DNA of 64,000 nucleotides from Aliarcobacter sp. GTDB lineage: Bacteria > Campylobacterota > Campylobacteria > Campylobacterales > Arcobacteraceae. Each line of letters starts with the position of its first letter. The stretch's first letter is position 1. Positions 18,777 through 29,565 of the stretch are shown in pieces. The translations under genes and the position numbers were made by a program. Under the pieces are notes generated by a model. The model did no database searches and was not told the origin of the DNA. It was given only the letters and a program-made list of their open reading frames with translations. The stretch lies in NCBI GenBank assembly GCA_028689025.1, contig JAQTXA010000008.1, forward strand, positions 1-64,000. Reading direction: 5' to 3'.

Positions 18777-21383
18777 TTATTTCTCAAGATTAAGAGTAAT
18801 AAGTGCTAAAGTTCCTTCATATTTTTTGTCGTTATATTCAAACTGTGTATTTGAAATATCAAAAGAGCCATTCATATGTTTAAGAATAATCTCTTGATAC
18901 ATATATAGTCCAATTCCAGTACCTCGTGATTGATGTTTTGTTGTAAAGTATGGTTCAAAAACTTTATCAAGTATATTTTCAGGTATTCCTCCTGCATTAT
19001 CTCTTATTTTAATTATTGCCTTATTATTTACTCTTAAAACATCAATAAGAATAAGTTTTTCACCTGAACTTAATTCTAATGCATCTTTAGAGTTATTTAA
19101 AATATTTATTAACACTTGAATTAATTCTGTTTCATATCCAAAGATTTTTATGTCATCAATATTATTAATAATTTTTATATCTTCATTTAGAAAATTTGAA
19201 TGTATTAAATCTATTGTTTTAGTACAACACTGTTTTAAATGAAAATATTGTTTCTCTTTTTCTGGTTTGAAAAAATATCTAAAATCATCAATAGTATTTG
19301 ATAAATATTTTGATGTATTTATAACTGAGTCAATTGTACTAAACAAAAATTCATCATCTAAATCATTTAATTGTTTTTTTAATTTAATCCCACTAACACT
19401 AGTTGTAATTAAAGATAGAGGTTGTCTCCATTGGTGAGCTATATTTTCTATCATTTGACCCATTGAAACCATTTTTTGTTGCTGAGATAAAAGCCTATCT
19501 TTTTTTAGATTTTCTTCTACTTCTTTTTTTATTCTAATTTCTAGGTCGCTATTTATTTCTCTTAATTCTTTTGTTTTTTCTTCAACTTTTCCTTTTAAAG
19601 AGTCATTCAAATTATTCAAAAGTTTTTGTCTATATAAAATTGCTATAATAATTATTGAAATAACTAAAAGAACTTTCCATAAAATGTTATAGTCAAACTC
19701 TTTTTTATATTCAACAGAAATCCACTTATTAAGCATCTCATCTTTTGTAAAATCATCAATACTCAACACTGCTTTTTGAAAAATACCAAATAAAATAGAA
19801 TCATCATTTCTCACAGCTATTGATAAAGTAGCTGTTTCATCAAGTTTTGCTGAAACAGCAAGTTGAGTCAAATATTTAGTTTGTAATTTATACCAAGCAG
19901 TTGCAATTGTATCAATATGACCAAAAGTTTCTTTATTTAAGACTTTATCTAAACCCTCATCAATATCTTTAACTGTAACAAATTCAATATCTTTATATCT
20001 ATTTTTCAATAAATTTAAAATTGCATAATTTTCAACAATTGATATTTTTTTATCTTTTAATGACGATAAATCAGTTATAAAAGAAGTACCACTTTTTGTT
20101 AAAAGAACAAAAGGGACATTTAAATATGATTTTGAGAAATTAAAATAATTTTCACGCTCTGTTGTGTCTGTTGCAGATGATAAAATATCACATTTTCTAT
20201 CTTTTGCAAACTCTAAAGATTCTGTCCAACTTTTAGTAGGAACTAAAACTATTGGTTTTTTTATCTTTTTTTCAATTAAATTTATATAATCAGCAACAAA
20301 GCCTGTAAGTTTCCCATCTTTTATATCACTATAAGGCATTGAATTTGGCATAACACACATTTTTATACTATCTTTTTCTTCAATATATTTTATCTCTTTT
20401 TCAGAAAATGAAAAATTTATCAAATTATTTATATCAAAAACAAATTTATCTAAATTTATAGGTGTTGTTACTAATCCCATAACATTATATAAATCATAAA
20501 TTCTTTGAATTTTATCTCTTCTAATTTCACCTAAATTTGAAGTTTTAAAATATGAAAGTTTTTTTAACTCTTTTGCCTCATACAATAACTCTTCTTTTGA
20601 TAACTTTTGAGAATTATATTTTTCAATTATTAAATCAGCGCTCTCATCCATATTTGAATAGGCATATTCCCAACCTTTTAGGGATGCCTTTTTAAATAGT
20701 AAAACTGTATTTAAATCATAATTAATAAGATTTTGATTTGTATATAACAAATCACTATACATATCAAAACCATATTTTTTTGGATCAAAAATATTATATT
20801 CTATACCCTCTTTTTCCAAAGTATAAGGTGATTTTGAAATATATGCAGAGATAACATCTGTATTTTTATTTACTAAATCGTTAATATTATGAGTATGTTT
20901 TAGAAATGTTAAATTTTCAAGTTTAACTTTATTTGAACTAATCATTGCTTTTAATGATACTTCACTTGCATCATCAATTGTTGTCATAATTCTTTTATTT
21001 GAAAAATCATTTATATTCTCAATTCCAGAATCTTTTGTACTCATTAAAATTAAAGGTGTTGATTGAAAAAGAGCATATAATGCAACGATATTGGGATTTT
21101 TTATTCTTTCTAGAATTAAAGTTTCACGTCCTACAGCAAAATCAATTTTGCCATCATTTACATTTTTAGGTATATCAATACCAAATTCAAAAGGTTTTAT
21201 CTCAACATCAAGTCCTAACTCTTCATAGAAACCTTTTTGTTTTGCCATATAATAACCTGCAAATTGGAATTGATCAAGCCAAGATAATTGAATAGTGATT
21301 TTTTTTAATTCTTGTGCAAATAATAGTTGAGAAAATAGAATAATAAAGATTAATAGAAATTTGATTTTTTTTAATAAACTCAA
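18777..21383 (-). CDS. sensor histidine kinase with NMT1/ThiY-like plus SBP_bac_3 periplasmic domains
   Basis: An 868-residue kinase. After a signal peptide (1-23), residues about 26-310 match the NMT1/ThiY/SsuA-like binding fold (QLSWLDQFQFAGYYMAKQKGFYEE is hallmark), then an SBP_bac_3 domain at about 335-560, TM at about 568-585, coiled coil, HisKA with His650 in IAHQWRQPL, and HATPase with DNAGGIPENI and GTGIGLYMY. Two different binding-protein folds in one sensor suggest recognition of more than one ligand or state. TTG start at 21383, seven bases after AAAGGA. No cognate regulator is adjacent. Confidence 0.9.
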   Translation of the reverse strand: MSLLKKIKFLLIFIILFSQLLFAQELKKITIQLSWLDQFQFAGYYMAKQKGFYEELGLDVEIKPFEFGIDIPKNVNDGKIDFAVGRETLILERIKNPNIVALYALFQSTPLILMSTKDSGIENINDFSNKRIMTTIDDASEVSLKAMISSNKVKLENLTFLKHTHNINDLVNKNTDVISAYISKSPYTLEKEGIEYNIFDPKKYGFDMYSDLLYTNQNLINYDLNTVLLFKKASLKGWEYAYSNMDESADLIIEKYNSQKLSKEELLYEAKELKKLSYFKTSNLGEIRRDKIQRIYDLYNVMGLVTTPINLDKFVFDINNLINFSFSEKEIKYIEEKDSIKMCVMPNSMPYSDIKDGKLTGFVADYINLIEKKIKKPIVLVPTKSWTESLEFAKDRKCDILSSATDTTERENYFNFSKSYLNVPFVLLTKSGTSFITDLSSLKDKKISIVENYAILNLLKNRYKDIEFVTVKDIDEGLDKVLNKETFGHIDTIATAWYKLQTKYLTQLAVSAKLDETATLSIAVRNDDSILFGIFQKAVLSIDDFTKDEMLNKWISVEYKKEFDYNILWKVLLVISIIIIAILYRQKLLNNLNDSLKGKVEEKTKELREINSDLEIRIKKEVEENLKKDRLLSQQQKMVSMGQMIENIAHQWRQPLSLITTSVSGIKLKKQLNDLDDEFLFSTIDSVINTSKYLSNTIDDFRYFFKPEKEKQYFHLKQCCTKTIDLIHSNFLNEDIKIINNIDDIKIFGYETELIQVLINILNNSKDALELSSGEKLILIDVLRVNNKAIIKIRDNAGGIPENILDKVFEPYFTTKHQSRGTGIGLYMYQEIILKHMNGSFDISNTQFEYNDKKYEGTLALITLNLEK

Positions 21384-21455
21384 AGATAAATCCTTTAATA
21401 AAATTACTCAGAGTATATCAAAAAAAAATGGGAAACAAGTAAAAAAATAGATTAA

Positions 21456-21491
21456 AAGATACTATAAACGTAAATAAGTTCATAGTATCTT
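21456..21491 (-). terminator. rho-independent-like terminator of purH
   Basis: A 10-bp perfect stem AAGATACTAT / ATAGTATCTT with a 16-base loop lies 10 bases past the purH stop. On the minus strand it is followed by TTAATCTATTTTTTT. The stem is A/T-rich, as is usual in this genome. Confidence 0.6.
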
Positions 21492-21501
21492 CTTATTAAG
21501 A

Positions 21502-23034
21502 CTAATGTAAGAAGTGTCTAATTCCTGAGAAATATAAAGCCATTCCATATTCATTAGCAGCAGCAATAATTTCATCATCTCTAATTGAACCACCTGGCTC
21601 AATTACACATTTAACACCAGCCTCAGCTGCAGCATCAATACTATCTCTAAATGGGAAAAATGCTTCACTAGCTAATACAGCACCCGTTACATCAATTCCC
21701 ATATCTTCTGCTTTTCTTAATGCAGCTTTTGAAGCATCAACTCTTGAAGTCATACCCATACCAACAGCTACCATTGCAGAATCTTTTACATAAACAACAC
21801 AATTTGATTTTGTTAATGAAGCAATTTTATATGCAATTTCCATATCTTTTACTTCTTGTTCAGTTGCAATTCTTGTTGATTTTAATTCTGAATTTCTAAC
21901 TTCATCTTCTTTTACTTTATCAGCATCTTGGAATACAAATCCACCATCAACTCTTTTGAAGTCAATTGCATCATTTGCAAGTTCTAGATATTGTGTTCCT
22001 TGTTCAAATAATTTGATTCTTTTTTTAGAATCAAATACTGCAACAGCTTCAGGAGTGAAACTAGCTGCAAATATAACTTCTAAGAAAATCTCATTCATTT
22101 TTTCAGCTAACTCTTTATCAACACAACCGTTAACGGCTACAACTCCACCAAATGCAGAAACAGGGTCACATTTAAGTGCTTCAACATAAGATTCTAATAA
22201 TGAATCTTTAATTGCAAAACCACATGGATTTCCATGTTTTACAATACAAACAGCATTATCTTTACCAAAAGCAGCAGCAATTCTAGCAGCTCCAGAAATA
22301 TCACCCATATTATTAAATGATGCTTCACCTTTTACCGTTTTAAATTTATTTGTAAATTGTGTATCAAATTCGTATAATGCACCTTTTTGATGTGGGTTTT
22401 CACCATATCTTGTATCAAATACTTTTGAACCTACGATAAATTGTTTTGCTCCAAATCCACCGTTAAATCTTTTATTCATATAATTTGCGATCATTGAATC
22501 ATAAGCAGCTGTGTGCTCATAAGCTTTAATCATCATATCACGTCTGAATTCAACTGTATTTGTGTCATTTTTAAGATTATTAAGTACTAAATCATAATCA
22601 ACAACATCTGTAACAATAATAACTGAATCGAAGTTTTTAGCTGCACTTCTAACCATTGCTGGTCCACCAATATCGATGTTTTCAATTATTTCTTCAAAAT
22701 CATCAGTTTTTTCAATAGTTGCTTTAAATGGATATAAATTTACGCAAACTAAATCAATACCTTCAACACCTAATTCTCTTGCTTGATCAAGGTGAGATTG
22801 TTTATCTCGTCTATGTAAAATTCCACCATGAATATAAGGATTTAAAGTTTTTACTCTTCCTTCAAAACACTCAGGAAATTTTGTAACTTCATTTGCTTCA
22901 ATTACTGCAATTCCTGCATCTTTAAGTTTGTTATATGTTCCACCTGTTGAAATTATTTCATAACCTAATGATACTAACTCTTTAGCAAAATTTTCAACAC
23001 CACTTTTGTCACTTACACTAATTAATGCTCTCAA
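21502..23034 (-). CDS. purH: bifunctional AICAR formyltransferase / IMP cyclohydrolase
   Basis: Catalyses the last two steps of de novo IMP synthesis. The 510-residue length fits. The N-terminal MGS-like cyclohydrolase domain begins [19 protein letters not shown] and has the STGGTY and [17 protein letters not shown] motifs; the C-terminal transformylase domain has [10 protein letters not shown] and [11 protein letters not shown]. The start is TTG at 23034 behind GAGGAAAA. Single-gene unit with its own terminator. Confidence 0.97.
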   Translation of the reverse strand: MRALISVSDKSGVENFAKELVSLGYEIISTGGTYNKLKDAGIAVIEANEVTKFPECFEGRVKTLNPYIHGGILHRRDKQSHLDQARELGVEGIDLVCVNLYPFKATIEKTDDFEEIIENIDIGGPAMVRSAAKNFDSVIIVTDVVDYDLVLNNLKNDTNTVEFRRDMMIKAYEHTAAYDSMIANYMNKRFNGGFGAKQFIVGSKVFDTRYGENPHQKGALYEFDTQFTNKFKTVKGEASFNNMGDISGAARIAAAFGKDNAVCIVKHGNPCGFAIKDSLLESYVEALKCDPVSAFGGVVAVNGCVDKELAEKMNEIFLEVIFAASFTPEAVAVFDSKKRIKLFEQGTQYLELANDAIDFKRVDGGFVFQDADKVKEDEVRNSELKSTRIATEQEVKDMEIAYKIASLTKSNCVVYVKDSAMVAVGMGMTSRVDASKAALRKAEDMGIDVTGAVLASEAFFPFRDSIDAAAEAGVKCVIEPGGSIRDDEIIAAANEYGMALYFSGIRHFLH

Positions 23035-23181
23035 TTGTTTTCCTCAAGTTTTATAGTTTTTTGCATTATACAAAAAAAGCAATTAGGACTCCCTTGATTA
23101 AAAAGTGTATACTTTTTCTCTAGCTAGTAATAATTTTCTATGTTACAATAGTTTATCAGAGCATTTTAGAGGAGTTTACTA

Positions 23182-24999
23182 TTGGAAAATTTTAAAGAAT
23201 TAGACCTTTTATGGATATTAGTATGCAGTTTTTTGGTCTTTATGATGCAACTTGGTTTCTCATTAGTTGAAACAGGTATTGTAAGAACTAAAAATACTAT
23301 TAATGTGGCAATGAAAAATCTTATTGATACAGTATTTAGCATTATTTTCTTTTGGCTTTTTGGTTTTGGACTTATGTTTGGTATTGATAGTTATGGTCTT
23401 ATTGGCACAGATAATTTTTTAATAGATGGCAAAGATTTGCAATTAAATGGTTTTTTCTTTTTTCAAGCAATGTTTGCAGCAACCGCAATTACAATCGTTT
23501 CAGGAGCCGTTGCAGAAAGAATAAAATTTAATGGCTATATTGTTGTTGCGATTATCGTAAGTGCAATAATTTACCCTATTTTTGGCCATTGGGCTTGGAG
23601 TGAAAATGGTTGGCTTAAAACTTTAGGTTTTATAGATTTTGCAGGTTCAACAGTTGTACACTCACTTGGAGGTTGGATTGGACTTGCAGGTGCAATTGTT
23701 TTGGGGCCAAGACTTGGAAAATTTAGAAAAGGAAAAATAACTTATTTTGCGCCTAGCAATCACAACTTTGTGGTATTTGGAGTATTTATTTTATTTTTTG
23801 CTTGGTTTGGTTTTAATGCAGGTAGTTTATTAACTTTTAAAGCAGATGTAACATCTATTTTATTAAATACTTTATTAGCAGGTGTTTTTGGTGGTTTAAG
23901 TGCTTGGATAATTACCCTATTTAGTAAAGAGAAAGTAGGTGTTGAAATATTTAGTTTTGGTATTGTTGCAGGACTTGTAGGTATCACAGCTGGATGTTAT
24001 GAATTTACTACAACACAATCAGCATTTGTTGGATTTCTTTCTTCTTTTATAATGCATTATGCAGATATTGTTTTAACAAAAAAATTTAAAATTGATGACC
24101 CATTAAGTGTAGTTGCAATTCATGGATTTGTTGGGGCTTGGGGAACAATTGCAGTTGGAATATTTGCTAATCTTCCTGAAAATTTTACTAGATTTGAATT
24201 AATTTGTGTACAGACATTAGGAGTAATTGTTGCTTTTATTTTCTCATTTGGTTTTGGATTATTACTCTTTTTATTTTTACAAAAAATCAATCTTTTAAGA
24301 GTAAGAAAAAAACATGAAGTTTTAGGTTTAAATAGAAGTGAACATAATGCAAAACTTCCTTGGGTTGATACAATTCAAAGTATTATTCAAATAATGAAAA
24401 CAGGAAATGTTGATAAAAAAATATATGAAGAGAGAGATACAGAAATAGGAATTGTTTCAAAATTCTTTAACTATTTACTTAGTATGCTAAAAGAAAAAAA
24501 TAATGAACTAAGAAAATCAAATCAAAATTTATCCGTAAAAGCATACCATGATAATTTAACAAAAATTTTAAATAGAAATGGTCTTCTTAAAAAACTTATG
24601 GAAAAAAATAATGACTATATCTTAGCAATTATTGATATTGATAAATTTAAAAATATCAATGATACTTATGGACATGATGTTGGGGATTATGTGTTAAGGG
24701 ATTTAGCAGCTATTATTTCAAATAAAATTAGAGTTACTGATTTATTCGCTAGATGGGGAGGAGAAGAGTTTGTTCTTATTTTTGATACAAAAGATTTACT
24801 GCAAGCCCAAAACATTGCTGATAATTTAAGAAAAGATGTAGAAAACTCAAAATTTAAAACAGTAAATAAAATAACAATTTCTATTGGTGTTAGTGAATTT
24901 AAAAGTAAAAATGATACATTTGAAGATGTGTTTAAAAAAGCAGATCAGGCACTTTATCAGGCTAAAACTAGTGGGAGAAATAGAGTTTATGTCTATTAG
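23182..24999 (+). CDS. ammonium transporter (Amt) fused to a GGDEF diguanylate cyclase
   Basis: A 605-residue fusion. Residues 1-370 are an Amt/Rh channel with about 11 membrane helices; the two pore histidines are kept (His160 in VVHSLGGW and His314 in AIHGFVGAWGT), as are AGAIVLGPR and WFGFNAGS. A HAMP-like linker and coiled coil (about 395-450) lead to a GGDEF domain (about 455-605) with IDIDKFKNINDTYGHD, active site GGEEF (526-530) and an I-site RVTD (517-520). Likely an ammonium sensor that sets c-di-GMP levels; transport may or may not be retained. TTG start at 23182, seven bases after GAGGAG. No glnK/glnB gene is adjacent, unlike ordinary amtB. Confidence 0.93.
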   Translation: MENFKELDLLWILVCSFLVFMMQLGFSLVETGIVRTKNTINVAMKNLIDTVFSIIFFWLFGFGLMFGIDSYGLIGTDNFLIDGKDLQLNGFFFFQAMFAATAITIVSGAVAERIKFNGYIVVAIIVSAIIYPIFGHWAWSENGWLKTLGFIDFAGSTVVHSLGGWIGLAGAIVLGPRLGKFRKGKITYFAPSNHNFVVFGVFILFFAWFGFNAGSLLTFKADVTSILLNTLLAGVFGGLSAWIITLFSKEKVGVEIFSFGIVAGLVGITAGCYEFTTTQSAFVGFLSSFIMHYADIVLTKKFKIDDPLSVVAIHGFVGAWGTIAVGIFANLPENFTRFELICVQTLGVIVAFIFSFGFGLLLFLFLQKINLLRVRKKHEVLGLNRSEHNAKLPWVDTIQSIIQIMKTGNVDKKIYEERDTEIGIVSKFFNYLLSMLKEKNNELRKSNQNLSVKAYHDNLTKILNRNGLLKKLMEKNNDYILAIIDIDKFKNINDTYGHDVGDYVLRDLAAIISNKIRVTDLFARWGGEEFVLIFDTKDLLQAQNIADNLRKDVENSKFKTVNKITISIGVSEFKSKNDTFEDVFKKADQALYQAKTSGRNRVYVY

Positions 25000-25021
25000 G
25001 AAATTTTACTCTCCTAATAGA
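24992..25021 (+). terminator. terminator overlapping the Amt-GGDEF stop codon
   Basis: TCTATTAGGA (24992-25001) pairs exactly with TCCTAATAGA (25012-25021), loop of 10 bases, followed by TTTTATTTATTAT. The stop codon TAG lies in the left arm. It may also act on the convergent purL transcript. Confidence 0.7.
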
Positions 25022-25030
25022 TTTTATTTA

Positions 25031-27244
25031 TTATAAATCTTGTTCAATTACTTGTTTGAATCTATTGAAATAAACAAAACTAGCTTTATCTAAATCTTTA
25101 TAAATATCATTGATAGAAATTTTATCTCCACCAACTTGACCAATTTTTGAGCACTCAATATTGAAAGATTTTGCAACTTTTTCAAATGCTTCACAATTTT
25201 CAGGTCTTACTTCAACAATTGCTCTACTTAAAGATTCAGAGAATATATCTTTTGAATCATTTAAAGAAATAGAGATTTCAATTCCAATATTACCTACAAC
25301 TGCCATTTTAGAAGCACTTACTGCAATTCCACCGATGTTAACATCTTTTGCAGATTTTAATAAACCTAATTTATTTGCTTCAATTACAGTATTCCATAAA
25401 GCTAACTCTTTTTCAAAGTTTACTTCTGGGTGAACACCAGCAACTTTTCCATACATTTTTTTCATATATAAAGATGCACCAAACTCTGATTTTGTTTCAC
25501 CTAAAATATATAAAATATTTCCATTTTCTTGAACACAAGAAGGTAATACTTTATTTGCATCTTCATTTACTCCAACCATTGCAATTGAAGGTGTTGGGAA
25601 AACCCCTACTCCATTTGTTTCATTGTATAAAGATACATTTCCACCAATAACTGGAGTATTTAACTCTCTACAAGCTTTTTTAATACCTTCACAAGAAGCA
25701 GCAAATTGCCACATAACTTCTGGGTTTGTAGGATTTCCAAAATTTAAACAATCTGTAATTGCTTTTGGAACTGCCCCTGTCATTGCTACATTTCTTCCAG
25801 ATTCCATAACAGCAGCTGCTGCTCCTAATTCTGGGTTAATATAACAAAGTCTTGTATTACAATCTGCACTCATAGATAATGCACGTCCTGTCTCTTTGAT
25901 TCTAATAGATGAACCATCAAGTTTTCCTGGACCTTTAATTGTATTTGTTTGAACCATTGAATCATATTGAGAATAAACCCAAGATTTATCAACAACTTCC
26001 ATGTCACTAAATAAATCATCAAATGCAGCCTGATTTGAAATCTCTTTATCTAATTTAATATCTTCAATACCATCTAAATATTTTGGTTTTGATGTTGGTC
26101 TATCTAATACAGGAGCTTGTTCAGATACTGGTTGAACAGGAACTTCAGCACATTTTTCACCATGCCAGAACAGTTCCATATTTCCTGTATTTGTAACTTC
26201 ACCAATTACAGCAACATCTAATTCCCATTTTTCAAAGATATCAATAACACCTTGTTCACAACCTTTTTTAGCACAAATAAGCATTCTTTCTTGAGATTCT
26301 GAAAGCATAAAGTCATAAGGAGTCATTCCCTCTTCTCTAGCAGGAACTTTATCTAAATGCATAATCATTCCAGAACCTGAACGTCCTGCCATTTCAAATG
26401 AAGAAGAAGTAAGCCCAGCAGCTCCCATATCTTGAATACCAATAATTAAATCAGCTTTAAATAACTCTAAACAAGCCTCTAAAAGTAGTTTTTCAGTAAA
26501 TGGATCTCCAACTTGAACAGTTGGTCTTTTTGATTCAGAATCTTCTGTGAACGCAGCACTTGACATAACAGCTCCACCTAGACCATCACGACCTGTTTTA
26601 GAACCTACGTACATTACAGGATTACCTAAACCTTCTGCTTTTCCTAAGAAAATTTCATCAGATTTTGCAAGTCCAATAGTAAATGCATTTACAAGATTGT
26701 TTCCTGCATAACACTCTTCAAAAGTAGTTTCTCCACCAATCGTAGGAACTCCCATACAGTTACCATATCCACCGATACCAGCAACAACACCTCTTAATAA
26801 AAATCTATGTTTTTGTGCAGTTTCAGAATTTCCTTCAATTGAAGCAAATCTAATTGAGTTCATATTTGCAATTGGTCGTGCACCCATTGTAAATACATCT
26901 CTTAAAATTCCACCAACACCAGTAGCAGCACCTTGGTAAGGTTCAATAAAACTTGGATGATTGTGTGATTCCATTTTAAATACAGCAGCATATCCATCAC
27001 CAATGTCAATAACACCGGCATTTTCACCTGGACCTTGAATAACCCAAGGAGCTTTTGTTGGGAAACCATTTAAATATTTTTTACTTGATTTATATGAGCA
27101 GTGCTCAGACCACATAGCAGAGAAGATACCAATTTCTACATAGTTTGGTTCTCTTCCTAAAATTTCTTTGATATTTTCAAATTCTTCAAGTGTTAAAGAG
27201 TGAGCAAGTGCTATCTCTTGAAGGTTCATCTCTTGTTTTTGCAT
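25031..27244 (-). CDS. purL: phosphoribosylformylglycinamidine synthase, large subunit
   Basis: ATP-dependent conversion of FGAR to FGAM in purine synthesis. The 737-residue product is the short type that works with separate PurS and PurQ. Features: [19 protein letters not shown] near the N-terminus, [51 protein letters not shown] and [10 protein letters not shown]. Single gene, ATG start after AAGGCGAA. purS and purQ are not in the window. Confidence 0.97.
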   Translation of the reverse strand: MQKQEMNLQEIALAHSLTLEEFENIKEILGREPNYVEIGIFSAMWSEHCSYKSSKKYLNGFPTKAPWVIQGPGENAGVIDIGDGYAAVFKMESHNHPSFIEPYQGAATGVGGILRDVFTMGARPIANMNSIRFASIEGNSETAQKHRFLLRGVVAGIGGYGNCMGVPTIGGETTFEECYAGNNLVNAFTIGLAKSDEIFLGKAEGLGNPVMYVGSKTGRDGLGGAVMSSAAFTEDSESKRPTVQVGDPFTEKLLLEACLELFKADLIIGIQDMGAAGLTSSSFEMAGRSGSGMIMHLDKVPAREEGMTPYDFMLSESQERMLICAKKGCEQGVIDIFEKWELDVAVIGEVTNTGNMELFWHGEKCAEVPVQPVSEQAPVLDRPTSKPKYLDGIEDIKLDKEISNQAAFDDLFSDMEVVDKSWVYSQYDSMVQTNTIKGPGKLDGSSIRIKETGRALSMSADCNTRLCYINPELGAAAAVMESGRNVAMTGAVPKAITDCLNFGNPTNPEVMWQFAASCEGIKKACRELNTPVIGGNVSLYNETNGVGVFPTPSIAMVGVNEDANKVLPSCVQENGNILYILGETKSEFGASLYMKKMYGKVAGVHPEVNFEKELALWNTVIEANKLGLLKSAKDVNIGGIAVSASKMAVVGNIGIEISISLNDSKDIFSESLSRAIVEVRPENCEAFEKVAKSFNIECSKIGQVGGDKISINDIYKDLDKASFVYFNRFKQVIEQDL

Positions 27245-27307
27245 CTTTCGCCTTAAAATATGGTTGTTATTTAGGGCGATTATATCTAAAAAGAGTTAAA
27301 TTTTATT

Positions 27308-28267
27308 TTAATCCTCAGATAGAATTTTTACTTGATTATTTGCTATTTCTAAAAACAACTCTTTTTTGCCATAAAATTTGACTGCTGGACTTAAGTATTC
27401 TTCATCCATTAAAACTTTATACATATTTTTTCCTAATGAATTTGGATAAGGAGAAACATCAATGTTTGAAAATTTGATTGATTTTTGTTCATTCTTAGAA
27501 AATATTGATCTTTTTTGTTCTGAAAACAAACTAAAACCAGTTTTGTCTGCTCTCTTAAAATCATTTGAATAAAAAGATAAATACTCTTCTATATTTGAGT
27601 ATTTCCAAGCATCTTTCCAGGTATAAATAGTTGCTAAAATTATAGACATATCTTCTTTAGTTGCTTTTTTAAAATTATTATCTACAGTAAGTAAAACTGT
27701 TTTACTTAAATCAACATTTTTTTCTAAATTTTCAAGCTCATTATTATTTAAAGCTATACACCCTTTAGTAAATTTTTCTCTATCAACATTAAAAGGCATT
27801 CCATGAATCCAAATTCCTGAACCTTTTTTATCTAAACTTTGGTCAAATACATTTGGATAAGAAGTTACAAGTGCAAAAGGTCCATAAAAACTATCTAAAC
27901 CTACTTTTTTTTCTACTAATTCATAAACACCCTCTGGAGTTTTTTTATCACCTTCAGTATATTTATCACCTTGATTTTCACCTACAATCACGCTATTTCT
28001 TAGGAGTAATTTATAATCATTCGCATCTTTTTCATAAAGTGCAATTTCTGCTTGCTCTTTTTGTGCTACAAGTACAAATTTTTTATATTCATAATAACCA
28101 AAATCAACATTTTTATCTTTTAAATACTCTTGCCAATATGTTATATTTTTTAACTTATTTTCTATCTCTTTTTCAACTGAATTAATACCCTCATATCTAT
28201 ATAATGTAACTAAATCTTGTGCATATACATTAAGAGCAAGTACTAAAAAAACTATAAATCTAAACAA
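27308..28267 (-). CDS. csd6: Csd6/Pgp2-like L,D-carboxypeptidase (YkuD fold plus NTF2-like domain)
   Basis: Periplasmic peptidoglycan-trimming enzyme. A YkuD/L,D-transpeptidase domain (about 70-200) has the catalytic IHGMPFN...FTKGCIAL motif; the C-terminal ~110 residues (TWKDAWKYSNIEEYLSFYS onward) resemble the NTF2-like domain of Helicobacter Csd6 and Campylobacter Pgp2, which cut tripeptides to dipeptides and set helical shape. An ATG at 28279 overlaps GGAGG; the TTG at 28267 lies five bases after GGAGG and gives a clean signal peptide (MFRFIVFLVLALNVYA) without the acidic EE, so it is preferred. Divergent from a Csd3-like gene. Confidence 0.85.
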   Translation of the reverse strand: MFRFIVFLVLALNVYAQDLVTLYRYEGINSVEKEIENKLKNITYWQEYLKDKNVDFGYYEYKKFVLVAQKEQAEIALYEKDANDYKLLLRNSVIVGENQGDKYTEGDKKTPEGVYELVEKKVGLDSFYGPFALVTSYPNVFDQSLDKKGSGIWIHGMPFNVDREKFTKGCIALNNNELENLEKNVDLSKTVLLTVDNNFKKATKEDMSIILATIYTWKDAWKYSNIEEYLSFYSNDFKRADKTGFSLFSEQKRSIFSKNEQKSIKFSNIDVSPYPNSLGKNMYKVLMDEEYLSPAVKFYGKKELFLEIANNQVKILSED

Positions 28268-28346
28268 ATATTCCTCCATGTTAATCTTTAAGTTGCGCCA
28301 TTGTATAATGTTTGCCCTAATTATTTAATAAAAAAGTGAATATGCT

Positions 28347-29534
28347 ATGAAAAGAATTATTTTATCAATTATTATATTTTTTAATTTTTTGTACTCTGCA
28401 CAAGTAGAAGAACTAACTTGGCCAAGAGGAGAAACTTTTCTAACTTTTTTAGATAAATACAAAATTTCTCAAAAGCTCTATTTTGATTTAGAAAAAGAAG
28501 ATCAAGAGTTATGTTCTGAGATATCAGCAGATGGAAGATATTACCTATATACCGATGATGATGGTAAATTAAATCAAGTTTTAATTCCTATTTCAGATGA
28601 CATGCAACTTCATATTTATAAAGATAGTAAAAATGAATATAAATTTCAAACTCTTCCTATAAACTACACAGAATTTACAGAAGTTGTTGCAATTGAAATC
28701 ACAGAATCAGTATCTCATGACATTGCAAAAGCAACAGGTGATGTAACTTTAGCTGCATTAATAAAATCAATTTTTACTGATGGTGTTAATTTTAGAAAAA
28801 TGCAAAAAGGTGATTTTATAGCTTTAGAATACTCACAAAAAGCTTATTTAGGAAAACCTCTTGGAATGCCTGACTTAAAGGCTGCAATGGTTCAAATTGA
28901 TGGCACATCTTATTTTAGATTTAAAAATTCAAAAGATGATAAATATTATGATGAAAAAGGTACTGGATTTACAAAATCCTATTTTTTCCAAATTCCAATA
29001 TCTTTTAAAAGAATTTCAAGTGAATTTACAAACAAACGATGGCATCCTGTTTTAAAAAGATTTAGAGCTCATTTAGGAACTGATTTTTCTGCACCTGTTG
29101 GAAGAACAATATTTGCAGCTGCTGATGGAAGAATTGAATTTGCTGGAATAAAAGGTGGTTATGGGAAAACTACTATAATTAATCATAATAATGGATACAA
29201 AACATTATATGCGCATCAAAGTGATTGGGCAAGGGGTATTAAACAAGGTAAAACTGTTAAAAAAGGCGACCTTATTGGATATGTTGGAAATACTGGACTT
29301 AGTTCAGGACCCCACTTACACTTAGGTTTATATAAAAATGGAACTGCAATTGATCCTTTAACAGTTATTAATAAACCAAGTGTTGATACATTAGAAGCAA
29401 AAGAAAGAAATATTTTTTTAGCATCTACAAAAGTTATTCAGAAAAAATTTGAAACTGAAATTAAAAATGAAAATAGAAATATAGCAACAAAGCTAGATAG
29501 AAACACAGATAGAAGTGAAATAAATATTTTCTAA
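28347..29534 (+). CDS. csd3: M23 peptidoglycan endopeptidase, Csd3/Pgp3-like
   Basis: A 395-residue periplasmic zinc peptidase. Signal peptide at about 1-17; an N-terminal inhibitory-type region with LysM/OapA-like features; and LytM/M23 catalytic core at about 240-345 with metal ligands in HLGTDFSAP and GPHLHLGL. Csd3 (HdpA) of Helicobacter is a D,D-carboxypeptidase/endopeptidase that sets helical shape, and Pgp3 is its Campylobacter counterpart. Divergent pairing with a Csd6-like gene supports this reading. The last ~45 residues are charged and probably disordered. Confidence 0.85.
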   Translation: MKRIILSIIIFFNFLYSAQVEELTWPRGETFLTFLDKYKISQKLYFDLEKEDQELCSEISADGRYYLYTDDDGKLNQVLIPISDDMQLHIYKDSKNEYKFQTLPINYTEFTEVVAIEITESVSHDIAKATGDVTLAALIKSIFTDGVNFRKMQKGDFIALEYSQKAYLGKPLGMPDLKAAMVQIDGTSYFRFKNSKDDKYYDEKGTGFTKSYFFQIPISFKRISSEFTNKRWHPVLKRFRAHLGTDFSAPVGRTIFAAADGRIEFAGIKGGYGKTTIINHNNGYKTLYAHQSDWARGIKQGKTVKKGDLIGYVGNTGLSSGPHLHLGLYKNGTAIDPLTVINKPSVDTLEAKERNIFLASTKVIQKKFETEIKNENRNIATKLDRNTDRSEINIF

Positions 29535-29565
29535 ATAAACCAATAGAAATTCTATTGATTTATTT
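29533..29565. terminator. hairpin shared by convergent csd3-like gene and folE
   Basis: AAATAAACCAATAGAA (29533-29548) pairs with TTCTATTGATTTATTT (29550-29565) with one mismatch. It covers the stop region of both converging genes (stops at 29534 and 29560). Likely bidirectional. Confidence 0.55.
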
